IMG/VR virus record: IMGVR_UViG_3300034683_000182 | Location: 1 to 35,103 of that record | DNA from: a virus | Strand: one strand, 5' to 3' | DNA length: 35,103 nt | Shown here: positions 7,655-16,238 of the stretch, piece after piece | Layout: the number at the start of each line of letters is the position of its first letter | Numbering within the stretch: the first letter of the stretch is position 1 | The notes under the pieces: generated by a model | Databases searched by the model: none | What the model was told of the DNA's origin: nothing | Seen by the model: only the letters and a program-made list of their open reading frames with translations | Position numbers and translations under genes: made by a program

Positions 7655-8034
7655 TTTTTTATATCAGAAACCAGCTTATCTAATCCATGAAGAGTAAGAA
7701 CTTCATTTCCAATCTCATATATTTCTCCTAGCTCAAACATTTCAGTAACTATATCAAAAGGTTCTACAAGTTTAAACTGTTCCTGAAGTTCTTTTTCTTT
7801 TAACATAGGAATACTGTCATATACTAGTTCTTTATAGACATTTACTGAATTAGCCATAGAATCATCTAATGTAAGCTTATCCATAGCATCAATTACTTGA
7901 TGTACTGATATTTTCTGTAACATTACTTCTCCGCCTAAACTAGGAACAAACACTGCTTTAGCTTTGAACTTATCCTGCTCTTTCTGCTTAGCTTTTGCTA
8001 TAAAATCATTTAATGTCAATTTTTTATTATCCAT
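7651..8034 (-). CDS. Tail-assembly chaperone (XkdN-like)
   Basis: A 127-residue protein from ATG 8034, which follows GGGGGCAAGG; an in-frame upstream start at 8076 would overlap the tube gene and lacks a ribosome site. Sequence 'LTLNDFIAKAKQKEQDKFKAKAVFVPSLGGEVMLQKI' and the short helical C-terminus fit the XkdN group between tail tube and tape measure. The gene ends ATA AAA AAC TAA, and that end is a textbook frameshift site, so two products are expected: this one and a longer fusion. Confidence 0.85.
   Translation of the reverse strand: MDNKKLTLNDFIAKAKQKEQDKFKAKAVFVPSLGGEVMLQKISVHQVIDAMDKLTLDDSMANSVNVYKELVYDSIPMLKEKELQEQFKLVEPFDIVTEMFELGEIYEIGNEVLTLHGLDKLVSDIKN
7654..7660 (-). promoter_or_regulatory. 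Slippery heptamer A AAA AAC for -1 frameshifting
   Basis: On the minus strand the last codons of the chaperone gene read ATA AAA AAC TAA. The heptamer A AAA AAC has the X XXY YYZ phase in the zero frame, and the -1 frame is open for 58 codons. Programmed slippage between the two tail-chaperone frames is conserved across tailed phages. A downstream stimulating structure was not identified by eye. Confidence 0.85.
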
Positions 8035-8044
8035 ACCTTGCCCC

Positions 8045-8464
8045 CTATATTTTATCCAGGTAATTATAATCTCCAAACTTAAATGGAAGTTCTTCTTCTG
8101 TTATAGACTTGTCTTCAAACTTCATTAAAGTAAATTCGTCAAAAGTAACTTCTAAAATTTCAACTCTTTCATGGCCTTTTGCAGCTGGGTCAGCCAATTT
8201 ACTAACTATCTTAATATCTGGCATTACTCCAGTCTTAAAGGCATCAGCTAAAAGATTACCACCTCTAGAATATACTTTGTGAAGAACCATAGTGCCTTCG
8301 CCAGCAAATCCTAAAAGCTTTCTATGCGTTCCCATTTCTTCACAAAAGCTTATATCTTCCCATTCTCCTACTATTTTAGATTCAAAGCTCTTGCACTCTG
8401 CCCAAAGCTCACCATTTACCCAAATTCTTCCCCACTTACCGCTAATCACTTCATTTGCTTTCAT
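8045..8464 (-). CDS. Tail tube protein (XkdM-like)
   Basis: A 139-residue protein directly after the sheath gene. 'MKANEVISGKWGRIWVNGELWAE...' and 'GTMVLHKVYSRGGNLLADAF' are characteristic of the XkdM / DUF2001 tube family, which polymerises into the inner tube through which DNA passes. ATG 8464 has GAGAGGAG upstream. Length and neighbours (sheath before, chaperone after) match PBSX. Confidence 0.88.
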   Translation of the reverse strand: MKANEVISGKWGRIWVNGELWAECKSFESKIVGEWEDISFCEEMGTHRKLLGFAGEGTMVLHKVYSRGGNLLADAFKTGVMPDIKIVSKLADPAAKGHERVEILEVTFDEFTLMKFEDKSITEEELPFKFGDYNYLDKI

Positions 8465-8479
8465 AGCTTAGCTCCTCTC

Positions 8480-9565
8480 TTACATATTCACTATAAAATC
8501 TAAGTCTTCCATAGCATCAAGTATCTTAACTTTTCCTGCTAAGAATAAATTAGATCTAAATGTATTCAGCTTTACTTGTAAATCTGTCCATGTTTCAGCT
8601 TCTGTCTTTCCTATTCCAAGCCATGCAAGTCTTTGTTTTTCTACATTAATGTCTGACAAATTCGCAAAATTTCTATCCAATATACTCTCAAGTGCAAGCT
8701 GTCTAAAATAGCTATTAATAGCACTTAAAAACAGTACTTGATTGTCATAAACATTTTTATATTTCCCTACATAGAAATTTTTAAATGTACTTGAAATGTC
8801 GGTTTTTATAAGGTCCATAGCTTCTACTATTGTGATTTTCTTCATGTCATCAGTAAGTGGCTGAGCAACTGTAATAAGTGAGTTAATTGCTCTTGCTACT
8901 CTTACTACAGGTTCATAGTTAAATTCATCATTGAATAAAACTAATTTTCCAGCATTAACAGCAGTTTCCACATCGGCTGGTTCTGTTACACTTTCTAGGT
9001 CCTGCATGATATAGTAAGTTGCTGATTGAGTAAAAGGAAGTCCAGCAAATAAACCTAGTAGTCTTGCTATATACTTATCTCCAGTTATTTCAGCTTTATT
9101 TTTTGGTTTCACTTTTTCGTTAGTGAAATTCACTATGTGCATATCATCAGTAACAGTGGCATTGTAAGTTATAGCCTTATATGCCTTTTTCTCATTTTGA
9201 TTTACAGATTTAATCCAAGTAGCTAAATCATCTTGCTCTTGCTGTATACCTTCTGCAAGGCCTATCCAGTTGAAAAACTTAGTTTTTACTTTTAGCAGTA
9301 CAGCACTTAGAAGTTCTTCTGATTTCTGAGTAGCTACAATGACTTTTGATGGATTTCCAACAAATGCATCTTTTATATATGCAACATTTTCAGCTGTAAA
9401 CTTACTATCATCTATTTGGTCAGCAGTTTTGTATTCAGCAAAATCAAAAGTAGCTGCATCTTCCTTTACTATTAAAACTACTATTCCTTTCGCTGAGCGA
9501 TTAATCGCACTTACTGCCAAACCTTGAAAAATAACATCAATTTTCGGCATACCTATATTCGCCAT
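8480..9565 (-). CDS. Contractile tail sheath protein (XkdK-like)
   Basis: A 361-residue protein. The start 'MANIGMPKIDVIFQGLAVSAINRSAKGIVVLIVKED' and the later 'AEGIQQEQDDLATWIKSVN', 'PFTQSATYYIMQDLESV' and 'GKLVLFND' are typical of the phage sheath subtilisin-like and C-terminal domains. It is the outer contractile layer and establishes that the particle is a myovirus. ATG 9565 is preceded by GGAAGG. Confidence 0.92.
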   Translation of the reverse strand: MANIGMPKIDVIFQGLAVSAINRSAKGIVVLIVKEDAATFDFAEYKTADQIDDSKFTAENVAYIKDAFVGNPSKVIVATQKSEELLSAVLLKVKTKFFNWIGLAEGIQQEQDDLATWIKSVNQNEKKAYKAITYNATVTDDMHIVNFTNEKVKPKNKAEITGDKYIARLLGLFAGLPFTQSATYYIMQDLESVTEPADVETAVNAGKLVLFNDEFNYEPVVRVARAINSLITVAQPLTDDMKKITIVEAMDLIKTDISSTFKNFYVGKYKNVYDNQVLFLSAINSYFRQLALESILDRNFANLSDINVEKQRLAWLGIGKTEAETWTDLQVKLNTFRSNLFLAGKVKILDAMEDLDFIVNM

Positions 9566-9568
9566 AAT

Positions 9569-10009
9569 TTAACCTTCCTTTCTGATTTCCATATCCAATT
9601 CCTCTATTAGTGGTTCTGGTGTTTCTCTTTCTAATTGCTCTACCGTTTCTAAATCAAAACTAAACTGTAGACCACCGTTCACAATATTGGTTTCAGTTTC
9701 ATTTATGGTAATAACAAAGCTTTCTTTTACTTGCAGCATATCCAGAAAAATATCTTCCAGTTTGTCTTGTTTTTCTAGAATTTCAATTCGATTTTTATAT
9801 CTACTACTAGGAAAATAGTAGATTATTACTGTAATAACCCTATTTTTATAAAAATTCATCATTTCACTTGCAGATATTCTTGAAAATTCCACAAAAAAAG
9901 AAGGCCTTGCAAAACCTTCAGTGATATCTTTAGATTGAATTGGTATATCTGGAAATGCCTCAGTTATCTTTGTATTTATTGCTTCTAAAATATCTGTGTA
10001 TTTAATCAT
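9569..10009 (-). CDS. Tail terminator / neck-type protein
   Basis: A 146-residue protein from ATG 10009 after AGGTGG. 'MIKYTDILEAINTKITEAFPDIPIQSKDITEGFARPSFFVEF' with 'VITVIIYYFPSSRYKNRIEILEKQDKLEDIFLDML' matches the small proteins before the sheath that fold like tail terminators (gpU-like), capping the tube and joining it to the head. The stop lies 3 bases before the sheath start. Family-level identification is by position and pattern. Confidence 0.72.
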   Translation of the reverse strand: MIKYTDILEAINTKITEAFPDIPIQSKDITEGFARPSFFVEFSRISASEMMNFYKNRVITVIIYYFPSSRYKNRIEILEKQDKLEDIFLDMLQVKESFVITINETETNIVNGGLQFSFDLETVEQLERETPEPLIEELDMEIRKEG

Positions 10010-10024
10010 ACAATAACCACCTAT

Positions 10025-10039
10025 AACGCTATAAGCGTT
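10025..10039 (-). promoter_or_regulatory. Perfect hairpin in the longest gap of the late operon
   Basis: AACGCT (10025-10030) and AGCGTT (10034-10039) form a 6-bp stem with a 3-base loop, 6 bases from the AGGTGG ribosome site of the tail-terminator gene. It lies in a 146-base gap (10010-10155), the longest inside the head-tail operon. No gene is seen in the gap. A leader structure tuning translation or an mRNA processing site is possible. Confidence 0.4.
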
Positions 10040-10155
10040 GAAATTACTTGATTTAACCAAAACAAAACAGTCTTATATTTTGACTTCTAAGCCTTTTTAA
10101 AATAATAGTAAGCTAATTACAAAACCCCTAAAATAAAAGTGTCTTAAAAACGATT

Positions 10156-10575
10156 TTAAAGCTTCAAAATATTTACAGCAAAATCTTCAATATCGCTTAT
10201 AAACTCACTTTGAAATTCTTTCCTAGTGCTTTCAAATATTCTATTGCCTTTTACAAACTTGCCTGTAGGCTTCTTATCTTTAGTCAATTGTTCATGTCCA
10301 TACTCTATCAAATGAGCATGTGGAGCAGAGTTATAAACTCTTACTGCCAATTCATCGCCATGATATTTATAAACTCTACCATCTTTAATACCTTTAAAAT
10401 AATTTCCTTCTTTCTTTTTCACCGTTTTCTTCGCCTTTGTTACTGTCTTTCGTTTTAATTTCTTAGCTTCTTTCTTCATAAACTTTTTAATTTGCTTAGG
10501 CTCTGTCTTTTGAGCTGCTTTTAAAAGTTTTTCTGTTAGCTTATCTATGTCTTTTACATCAAATCCAATTTCCAT
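10156..10575 (-). CDS. HK97 gp10-type head-tail connector / neck protein
   Basis: A 139-residue, lysine-rich protein from ATG 10575 (site AAGGGTG). 'MEIGFDVKDIDKLTEKLLKAAQK' followed by 'YKGDELAVRVYNSAPHAHLIEYGHE' is the HK97 gp10 signature, with the 'APHAHLxEYGH' loop near residues 82-94. Relatives sit at the neck. The 3' end carries a weak AT-rich hairpin (10153-10170) followed on the minus strand by a T run. It starts 4 bases after the stop of the preceding connector gene. Confidence 0.82.
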   Translation of the reverse strand: MEIGFDVKDIDKLTEKLLKAAQKTEPKQIKKFMKKEAKKLKRKTVTKAKKTVKKKEGNYFKGIKDGRVYKYHGDELAVRVYNSAPHAHLIEYGHEQLTKDKKPTGKFVKGNRIFESTRKEFQSEFISDIEDFAVNILKL

Positions 10576-10579
10576 GGAA

Positions 10580-10915
10580 TCACCCTTGTATTTCTTCGAC
10601 AAATATCTCTAAAATAACATGCTTGAAATAAGGGTCTAATATATACTTAATATCAAACCTTCTACCATAAAACATAATCCAGTTGTCTTGTTTTATGTCA
10701 TGGCCAGCAGAATATCTGCATTTTATTTTATGAGTTGTATTACTTAAAATCGTATCTGCTTGTTGCTTTTGTAATGCTCCAGTTTGTGGCACTACTTCAG
10801 CCCAAATAGTTTTAATTTTTTTATCAGTATAATCAGTTTCTTTATAATCATTAATTATTTTTTCTTTTCCCCACACTTCAATCCTGTGTTTAAGCTTTCC
10901 TACTTCAATATCCAT
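10580..10915 (-). CDS. Head closure / head-tail adaptor protein
   Basis: A 111-residue protein from ATG 10915, which shares an A with the TAA of the upstream gene. 'MDIEVGKLKHRIEVWGK', 'KTIWAEVVPQTG' and 'THKIKCRYS' with 'YGRRFDIKYILDP' are hallmarks of the SPP1 gp16 / HK97 gp7-like head-tail joining family (PF05521). It seals the portal after packaging and docks the tail. Confidence 0.85.
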   Translation of the reverse strand: MDIEVGKLKHRIEVWGKEKIINDYKETDYTDKKIKTIWAEVVPQTGALQKQQADTILSNTTHKIKCRYSAGHDIKQDNWIMFYGRRFDIKYILDPYFKHVILEIFVEEIQG

Positions 10916-11238
10916 TAGCTTTCCCACCCATACTTTAGTTGAGTTGCTAGAATTTGCAATACCAATGCTGTTCCTTCAGTTGTATTAGCTGTAAATTTTC
11001 TGCTATCATACCATTCAGTGATTAAGGCTAGACAATAAATTTTGGCTTGTTGCAGCTTTCCTTTGTTGACTGGTTCTCCATTTTCGGTTAATACAATCCT
11101 ATTGTAAATCTCAGTGCCAACTCCAGTTTTAAGATATTCGTCTGCTGCAACAATAAAGCCATTTATCATACTATCCTCAAGCGTGTATTCTTCTTCTAGC
11201 CTTAAGTAATCCTTAGTTTCCTGTAATGTCAGTATCAT
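10915..11238 (-). CDS. Head-tail connector (HK97 gp6-like)
   Basis: A 107-residue, all-helical protein. 'MILTLQETKDYLRLEEEYTLEDSMINGFIVAADEYLKTGVG' is the gp6-like connector (PF05135) pattern that forms the ring under the portal. ATG 11238 has AGGTGA upstream, and the 3' end overlaps the adaptor gene by one base. Confidence 0.87.
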   Translation of the reverse strand: MILTLQETKDYLRLEEEYTLEDSMINGFIVAADEYLKTGVGTEIYNRIVLTENGEPVNKGKLQQAKIYCLALITEWYDSRKFTANTTEGTALVLQILATQLKYGWES

Positions 11239-11260
11239 TGTATCACCTACTTATAATAAT

Positions 11261-11280
11261 TAAAGGGGCAATGCCCCCTT
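11261..11280 (-). terminator. GC hairpin after the capsid gene
   Basis: GGGGC (265-269 of 11 kb) and GCCCC (273-277) form a stem with an AAT loop, flanked by an imperfect AA/TT extension and followed on the minus strand by TTTAATTATTATAAG. It lies 2 bases after the capsid stop codon. The T run is weak, so partial termination or a 3' stabiliser that raises capsid yield is likely. Confidence 0.5.
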
Positions 11281-11282
11281 AA

Positions 11283-12416
11283 TTAAGCTATTGGAATTAA
11301 AACACGCTTAGCAAATTTAGCAATGTCTGGGTCATCATTATTAATTAGCTTTTGAACATCAAAACGCTCTAAAACTCTAACAAGTGTTTGATTAAGAGTA
11401 AATCCTGCATCTTTTGAAGTTCCTATTTCATATCCTTTTCTATCGAAAAACATAACAAGTTTTCTAAGGTCTACAACATAGAAAGGAATAGCATCTGTAG
11501 TTGTGTCACTCATTTTTTCATTTGGCAAAAACTCTGTGTCTACTTCAACTACTTCAGCAGTTTTAAATCTTATTTCCCCACCTTCAGTTAATGATTTTAG
11601 AAGTGGTCTACCTTCTAAATCTACTAACTCATCTAAATATGCATATCCATTTGAGTTAGTGATGATTATAGCTCTATTTCTAGCTGCTGGAGCTAACTTA
11701 TTGATAGCTTTTTGAATATCTTTGTAATCAGTTCCATCTGCAGGATTTACAAGAGCTTTAAGAATTTGTATAATCTCATAGTTCTCTGTATTTACTGCAT
11801 TTTCTGCAAACTCTTCATCAACTAGACCTAGAAAATCTGTTGTAGTATCATCTAAAACCGAATTGTCTATAGGTACTATTTTTCCATAGTCAGAAGTAGA
11901 GTAAGCAACTGGATCTACAGATACCATTTCTTTTACAAGTTCTGTATCCTTTTGTAGATTAGCAAGTTTCTTTGTGTCTGTTCCTCTTGATAGTGGTAAT
12001 CTTCCAGTGTTTGTAGTAACTGGAATTACTCTGCAATAAGGCTTTAAAGCTTTGTAGCCTTTTCTTAGATTTTCGATTGTTGTTGAAAATGATTGCGGCA
12101 ATACAGCTCCTGAATCTGTAAGATGAACGCTTGCTCTTTCTTCTTCTGTCAGCTGCTCTCTTGTTAATATCTTTCTTATTGCTCTTTTTTCTATTTCAAT
12201 TTTACTTTCAGTTCTTTTTTCTTGCTGCGGCTCTGTAGGCACTTGGCTTCTTTCTTCTTCAAATAACAGTGTTTCCATTTCTATCTGCTTATCTAGGCTT
12301 CTTATTTCTTCTGCTTTTTTTTCTGCTTCATCAAGGTTGTTAGAATTCATTAAGCTTCTCATTTCAGTTGCTATAGTGCTTCTTTTTGCAAATAGTTCTC
12401 TTAGTTTTTTATTCAT
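11283..12416 (-). CDS. Major capsid protein, HK97 fold
   Basis: A 377-residue protein. Residues 1-90 form a charged coiled-coil delta domain (RELFAKRSTIATEMRSLMNS...EEERSQVPTEPQQEKR) expected to be removed by the protease. The mature part has the HK97 pattern 'VLPQSFSTTIENLRKGYKALKPYCRVIPV...GRLPLSRG', '...NSNGYAYLDELVDLEGRPLL' and C-terminal 'PFYVVDLRKLVMFFDRKGYEI'. It assembles the icosahedral shell. ATG 12416 follows AGGAGGA. Confidence 0.93.
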   Translation of the reverse strand: MNKKLRELFAKRSTIATEMRSLMNSNNLDEAEKKAEEIRSLDKQIEMETLLFEEERSQVPTEPQQEKRTESKIEIEKRAIRKILTREQLTEEERASVHLTDSGAVLPQSFSTTIENLRKGYKALKPYCRVIPVTTNTGRLPLSRGTDTKKLANLQKDTELVKEMVSVDPVAYSTSDYGKIVPIDNSVLDDTTTDFLGLVDEEFAENAVNTENYEIIQILKALVNPADGTDYKDIQKAINKLAPAARNRAIIITNSNGYAYLDELVDLEGRPLLKSLTEGGEIRFKTAEVVEVDTEFLPNEKMSDTTTDAIPFYVVDLRKLVMFFDRKGYEIGTSKDAGFTLNQTLVRVLERFDVQKLINNDDPDIAKFAKRVLIPIA

Positions 12417-12429
12417 GTGTACATTCCTC

Positions 12430-13047
12430 CTAAAGTGTTTTTAATATAATATTTAGCTTTTGTTTTCTAATTTCCATTTCAGTATTTACGCTGCTATTTC
12501 TAAACTCTTCTAAACTTCTACAATCAACTTCTGTATCACTATAAGCTGGAAAAGGGGTAGGACTTATTTCAATAAGTTTTACATCAGTCAAAGTCCTTTT
12601 CATTATTTCTTTGCCTTCTTGTTCGACTTTGCTCCATACATCAGACCTGACTTTAAATCCAAAAGAATTCCCTTCAATGTCTTTTCTCTTAACGCTCTCG
12701 TAAAGGTCATTTGCTACTTGAGTATTTGGCAATTCTAGCTCATATCTCAATCCTTTAGAGTCACTAATAAGTTTTAATGTTCCACTTTTAGTAGCACCTA
12801 ATATATGGTCTGGATTGTGATTATATAAGGCTCTTACATTATCCTCATTTAAAGACTTTTCAAAAGCTCCTTGTGCTATTTCTTCTAAAAACTCATCACC
12901 CCACCAATCACGAATTGTAGTAGGACTATTGTAAATAGCAGCATAGCCTACAATAGCTTTTTTATTATCGTCGCTTTCTTCTGCTCTTATTTCTATTGGC
13001 AGTATAATATTTCTTACTTCTTTTTCTACTTTAGGCTTTTCATTCAT
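12430..13047 (-). CDS. Prohead protease, HK97 family (S78)
   Basis: A 205-residue protein from ATG 13047 with AGGAGG 11 bases upstream; an in-frame GTG at 13059 overlaps that ribosome site. 'AIVGYAAIYNSPT' opens the fold; His77 in 'LYNHNPDHILG' and Ser128 in 'EGNSFGFKV' are the likely catalytic pair. It cleaves the capsid delta domain during maturation. It overlaps the portal gene by 8 bases and precedes the capsid gene, the usual HK97 order. Confidence 0.92.
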   Translation of the reverse strand: MNEKPKVEKEVRNIILPIEIRAEESDDNKKAIVGYAAIYNSPTTIRDWWGDEFLEEIAQGAFEKSLNEDNVRALYNHNPDHILGATKSGTLKLISDSKGLRYELELPNTQVANDLYESVKRKDIEGNSFGFKVRSDVWSKVEQEGKEIMKRTLTDVKLIEISPTPFPAYSDTEVDCRSLEEFRNSSVNTEMEIRKQKLNIILKTL

Positions 13048-14245
13048 TATCTTTCTCACCTCCTTTCATGTATTGAATGCCTGCTTGAATGAGCTTCATC
13101 ATGTTTCCATTTACAATAAGCTCGTCTCCACCTTCTTGTGGTTCTTGGTCTTCTTTTGCTCTTGCTTCATTTGGCGTTAAAAAACCAGATTGAATACCTG
13201 TTCTATAGGCTTCATATCTGGTTTTTATATCTGATCTAAGAATTACATCAATATTAAATTTTAAAAAATAATCTTTTTCAATTTCGCTATCTAACAATAA
13301 TTTAGAAATTAATTCTTGCTCATACATCGTTAAGATAGGCTGAAGAGTATCAATATAAAATTCTTGTTGCTGTTGCTCCATATTATTAAATGTAGAACGC
13401 TCTAAATTGTTAATTTGGTGCATTTTTACACCAAAAGCACTTGCTATTTCCTGTATAGTCATCTTATTATTTTCTAAAAATTGAGCATCAGCTAGTTTTT
13501 GAGATATGGATTGATACTGATATCCTATTGGCAGTAAAGAAATTCTATGCGCATTTTCTAATCCATTAGCCATTTGTTCAAATTTATTTCTAAAATTCTC
13601 TTCTGCTTTTGGACTTAAATCCCCTACATACTGAATTATCCCTTTTGTCTGCATTCCATTCTTATAGAATTTGTTAGTATAAGACTGAGCTGCTTTACCA
13701 TTTTCAAATATTTCTTTTAAATAATCTAATGGACTAATTCCAAGCAATCCATTTTCTGTTAACCCCTTGAAATGTAGCATTTGCTCATGGTGTACTTTTC
13801 TCAATTCTCTTCCAGTATTAACTACATACCAAAAGTCTTTTATTTTTAGCCCTTGTTTGTCAATGTATGGTTCTACTTTAGAAGAATCTAATGGATATAA
13901 GCCTAATATTCTTCCTCTTGAGTCCATATCAATGTATGCATATCCATTGCCAGTTAAATTCCTTTGGAATTCTATAGATTTCCAGAAATTAATAGCTGTC
14001 ATATATGGATTTGGCTTATATTTAAGCAATTTCCCTAAATAATGATTGGTTGGTTGCTTATTTTGGTATATCTTTATAGGTATTTTCCCTATGTTTTCAG
14101 TTAAAATCCTAAAGCAAGCATATACCGTTGCGATTTTCAAAGCATTTTTACCATTTACATTTGATTCTACTTCAATGCCAAGAAAATCTAGCAGGGTTTT
14201 ATCTGCTAAACTATAGCTGTCCCTGTTTTCTCTCCTAAATATCAA
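13040..14245 (-). CDS. Portal protein, HK97 family
   Basis: A 401-residue protein starting at TTG 14245 after GGGGGTGAAA. 'ALKIATVYACFRILTENIGKIPIKIYQ' and 'NPYMTAINFWKSIEFQRNLTGNGYAYID' are core HK97 portal motifs, followed by 'EMLHFKG' and 'GISPLDYLKE'. The C-terminal end 'SGFLTPNEARAKEDQEPQEGGDEL' is also typical. It forms the dodecameric DNA channel at one vertex. Confidence 0.92.
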   Translation of the reverse strand: MIFRRENRDSYSLADKTLLDFLGIEVESNVNGKNALKIATVYACFRILTENIGKIPIKIYQNKQPTNHYLGKLLKYKPNPYMTAINFWKSIEFQRNLTGNGYAYIDMDSRGRILGLYPLDSSKVEPYIDKQGLKIKDFWYVVNTGRELRKVHHEQMLHFKGLTENGLLGISPLDYLKEIFENGKAAQSYTNKFYKNGMQTKGIIQYVGDLSPKAEENFRNKFEQMANGLENAHRISLLPIGYQYQSISQKLADAQFLENNKMTIQEIASAFGVKMHQINNLERSTFNNMEQQQQEFYIDTLQPILTMYEQELISKLLLDSEIEKDYFLKFNIDVILRSDIKTRYEAYRTGIQSGFLTPNEARAKEDQEPQEGGDELIVNGNMMKLIQAGIQYMKGGEKDNE

Positions 14246-14251
14246 TTAATT

Positions 14252-14473
14252 TCACCCCCTTTTTGTAGGGAAAATAGAGAAATATATTCCCAAAATTAAA
14301 AGCGTAAAACCAGTAGTATATAGTCCTACGCTTAATGTTATTGTATAGGAAGCCCAATTAATAAAGGCTAAACCTCCAGTAATAAGAATATCTTCTGAGT
14401 AATCTTTAAATAAATCTTTGATTTTTTCTTTAATTTTTATTATTTTTTCCCTAAACTTTTTTATTTTTTTCAC
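14252..14473 (-). CDS. Small membrane protein between TerL and portal
   Basis: A 73-residue protein from GTG 14473 (site AAAGGTG). The N-terminal 23 residues are strongly basic (KKIKKFREKIIKIKEKIKDLF), followed by two hydrophobic stretches (about 28-46 and 50-68) that could form one or two membrane helices. I do not recognise a family. It lies between the large terminase and the portal, where short hydrophobic genes occur in some Firmicutes phages. Role unknown. Confidence 0.65.
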   Translation of the reverse strand: MKKIKKFREKIIKIKEKIKDLFKDYSEDILITGGLAFINWASYTITLSVGLYTTGFTLLILGIYFSIFPTKRG

Positions 14474-14477
14474 TTTA

Positions 14478-16238
14478 TCACCTTTTGCCCCATAATTTAT
14501 CTAAGAACTCATCTTCTGCATACTTAGATATATCTATTTCAGTATCTTGATTAAAGTGCGTCATAGCTCTTGTATGTGAATTTATAGTAGCTGCTAAACC
14601 ATCTATTTTTTTCATAGTATTAGATTTATCCAAAATTATATTTCCATTGTGGTCTGTTTTTTCTACTGCATTTAATACATTCCAGTTTAAAACTGGGTTA
14701 TTTTCATGGATAACATTCTTATTGTATGTTTGTTCTCTAAAATCCTTAGTAGGCTCAGACAAAGTTTTCATACCCTGCCTTATTTCAACTGTGATATAAC
14801 CTCTACTACTTAAGTTTTGAGCTATTTGATTACCAGAATAAGGGTCATAATCAATTTCTTTAATAATAAAATCATTTTTAGTGGAAAAATCTACTAAAAA
14901 ATCCTCAATTTGTTGATTTCTTATAGTTAAACCTTCGCATTCAATTAAAAATCCTTCTTCAATCCATCTGCTATATGGTGCCCCATCTGTAGCTTCTTTC
15001 TGTTTTACTCTAGCTCCTGGAATAAAAGTTCTAGTTATTACTGCATAATATTCTCTTTCTAGTGGAAATTCGAAAGAAATACTAGATAAATCGTGCTTCT
15101 GTGATAGGTCCATTCCTACATAACATTCTTTTCCTTTGCATATTTCTAGTAATTCTTGTGGATCTATTCCATTTTCTTTCCAAAGTTCATAGTTCATGTA
15201 GCCATTTTCTTTCATGTCGACCCACTTATTAAGAGTTTTGGTCAACATATTTCTAAAATGAGCTTGATTATCTAAACCTTCTTGAACTTTGATTCTTAGC
15301 TTTTCTATTTCTCCTAAAGCTCTAAAAAGTGGATTTGCTTTTAACCAATTCTTAGGATTTTCAATTTCATCTTCTTTATCCATTTCTGCTATATAAATAA
15401 ATCTATTTTCATTGTTCTTTTTTCTAGATAAAATATCTTTGCAGTACTCATACTCTTCAAAACATGGAGAATCCAAATCAAATCCAGCTGTAGTAATTAT
15501 AAAGATTAGAGGTTCATCTTGCTGAACTGCTCCATCGTCTAGCAGCTTATAAATTTGATTGTTCTTATGAGCATGGTATTCATCTATTACTCCACAATGT
15601 GGGTCAAATCCATCTAAGTTTTTAGTCTCACTGGATAAAGCTTTTAATATTGAATACTTCTTAGCGTAATAAATTTCACTTACACTTTCTCTAATTTTCA
15701 ATCTTTTCAATAGAGGTTTACTGATTTTAACCATTTTCACACAATTGTTGTATGCTATCTTGGCTTGGTCTTTAGCATTAGCTGCAGTATAAACTTGGCT
15801 ACCAAAATAGCCATCTCCCATTTGCATATATAAACTAACCCACGAAACTAGATAAGTTTTTGTATTCTTTCTAGCAACTTGAATATAGGCTTGCCTAAAT
15901 CTTCTATATCCTGTATTAATATTTGTCCAGCCAAATAAACTCCCTAAAATAAAAAACTGGAAGTCCACGAGTTCTACGGGTTCTCCAGCTAATTTTCCAT
16001 CAGTAAATTTTGTGTATTTTGTAATAAACTTTATAATACCTTCATGAGCTAGTTTATAATCGAATTTGTAAGGAAAATCTTTAGTGCCTTGATTGACTAA
16101 ATCTTCTAAATGTCTTCTGCATCCTAATTGTTCTGTTTCTCCAGCGATAATCTCATTGTTCACTATTGCTTTTGCAAATCTAGTTACAGGATCATCTCTT
16201 AAAACATTAGCGTTAGATAAAATCTCTGTCAAAGTCAT
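14478..16238 (-). CDS. terL: Terminase large subunit
   Basis: A 586-residue protein from ATG 16238 (GAAGGTGA upstream; an in-frame start at 16247 is less well placed). The ATPase domain has the Walker-A-like 'VARKNTKTYL' (about 121-130) and Walker B 'HCGVIDEYHAH' (acidic pair near 214-216). The nuclease domain starts at 'CYVGMDLSQKHDLSSISFEF' with the first metal-binding Asp and continues to 'IKEIDYDPY'. It is the packaging motor and cuts the concatemer. The family is the phage terminase large subunit seen with HK97-type heads and P27-type TerS. Confidence 0.93.
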   Translation of the reverse strand: MTLTEILSNANVLRDDPVTRFAKAIVNNEIIAGETEQLGCRRHLEDLVNQGTKDFPYKFDYKLAHEGIIKFITKYTKFTDGKLAGEPVELVDFQFFILGSLFGWTNINTGYRRFRQAYIQVARKNTKTYLVSWVSLYMQMGDGYFGSQVYTAANAKDQAKIAYNNCVKMVKISKPLLKRLKIRESVSEIYYAKKYSILKALSSETKNLDGFDPHCGVIDEYHAHKNNQIYKLLDDGAVQQDEPLIFIITTAGFDLDSPCFEEYEYCKDILSRKKNNENRFIYIAEMDKEDEIENPKNWLKANPLFRALGEIEKLRIKVQEGLDNQAHFRNMLTKTLNKWVDMKENGYMNYELWKENGIDPQELLEICKGKECYVGMDLSQKHDLSSISFEFPLEREYYAVITRTFIPGARVKQKEATDGAPYSRWIEEGFLIECEGLTIRNQQIEDFLVDFSTKNDFIIKEIDYDPYSGNQIAQNLSSRGYITVEIRQGMKTLSEPTKDFREQTYNKNVIHENNPVLNWNVLNAVEKTDHNGNIILDKSNTMKKIDGLAATINSHTRAMTHFNQDTEIDISKYAEDEFLDKLWGKR

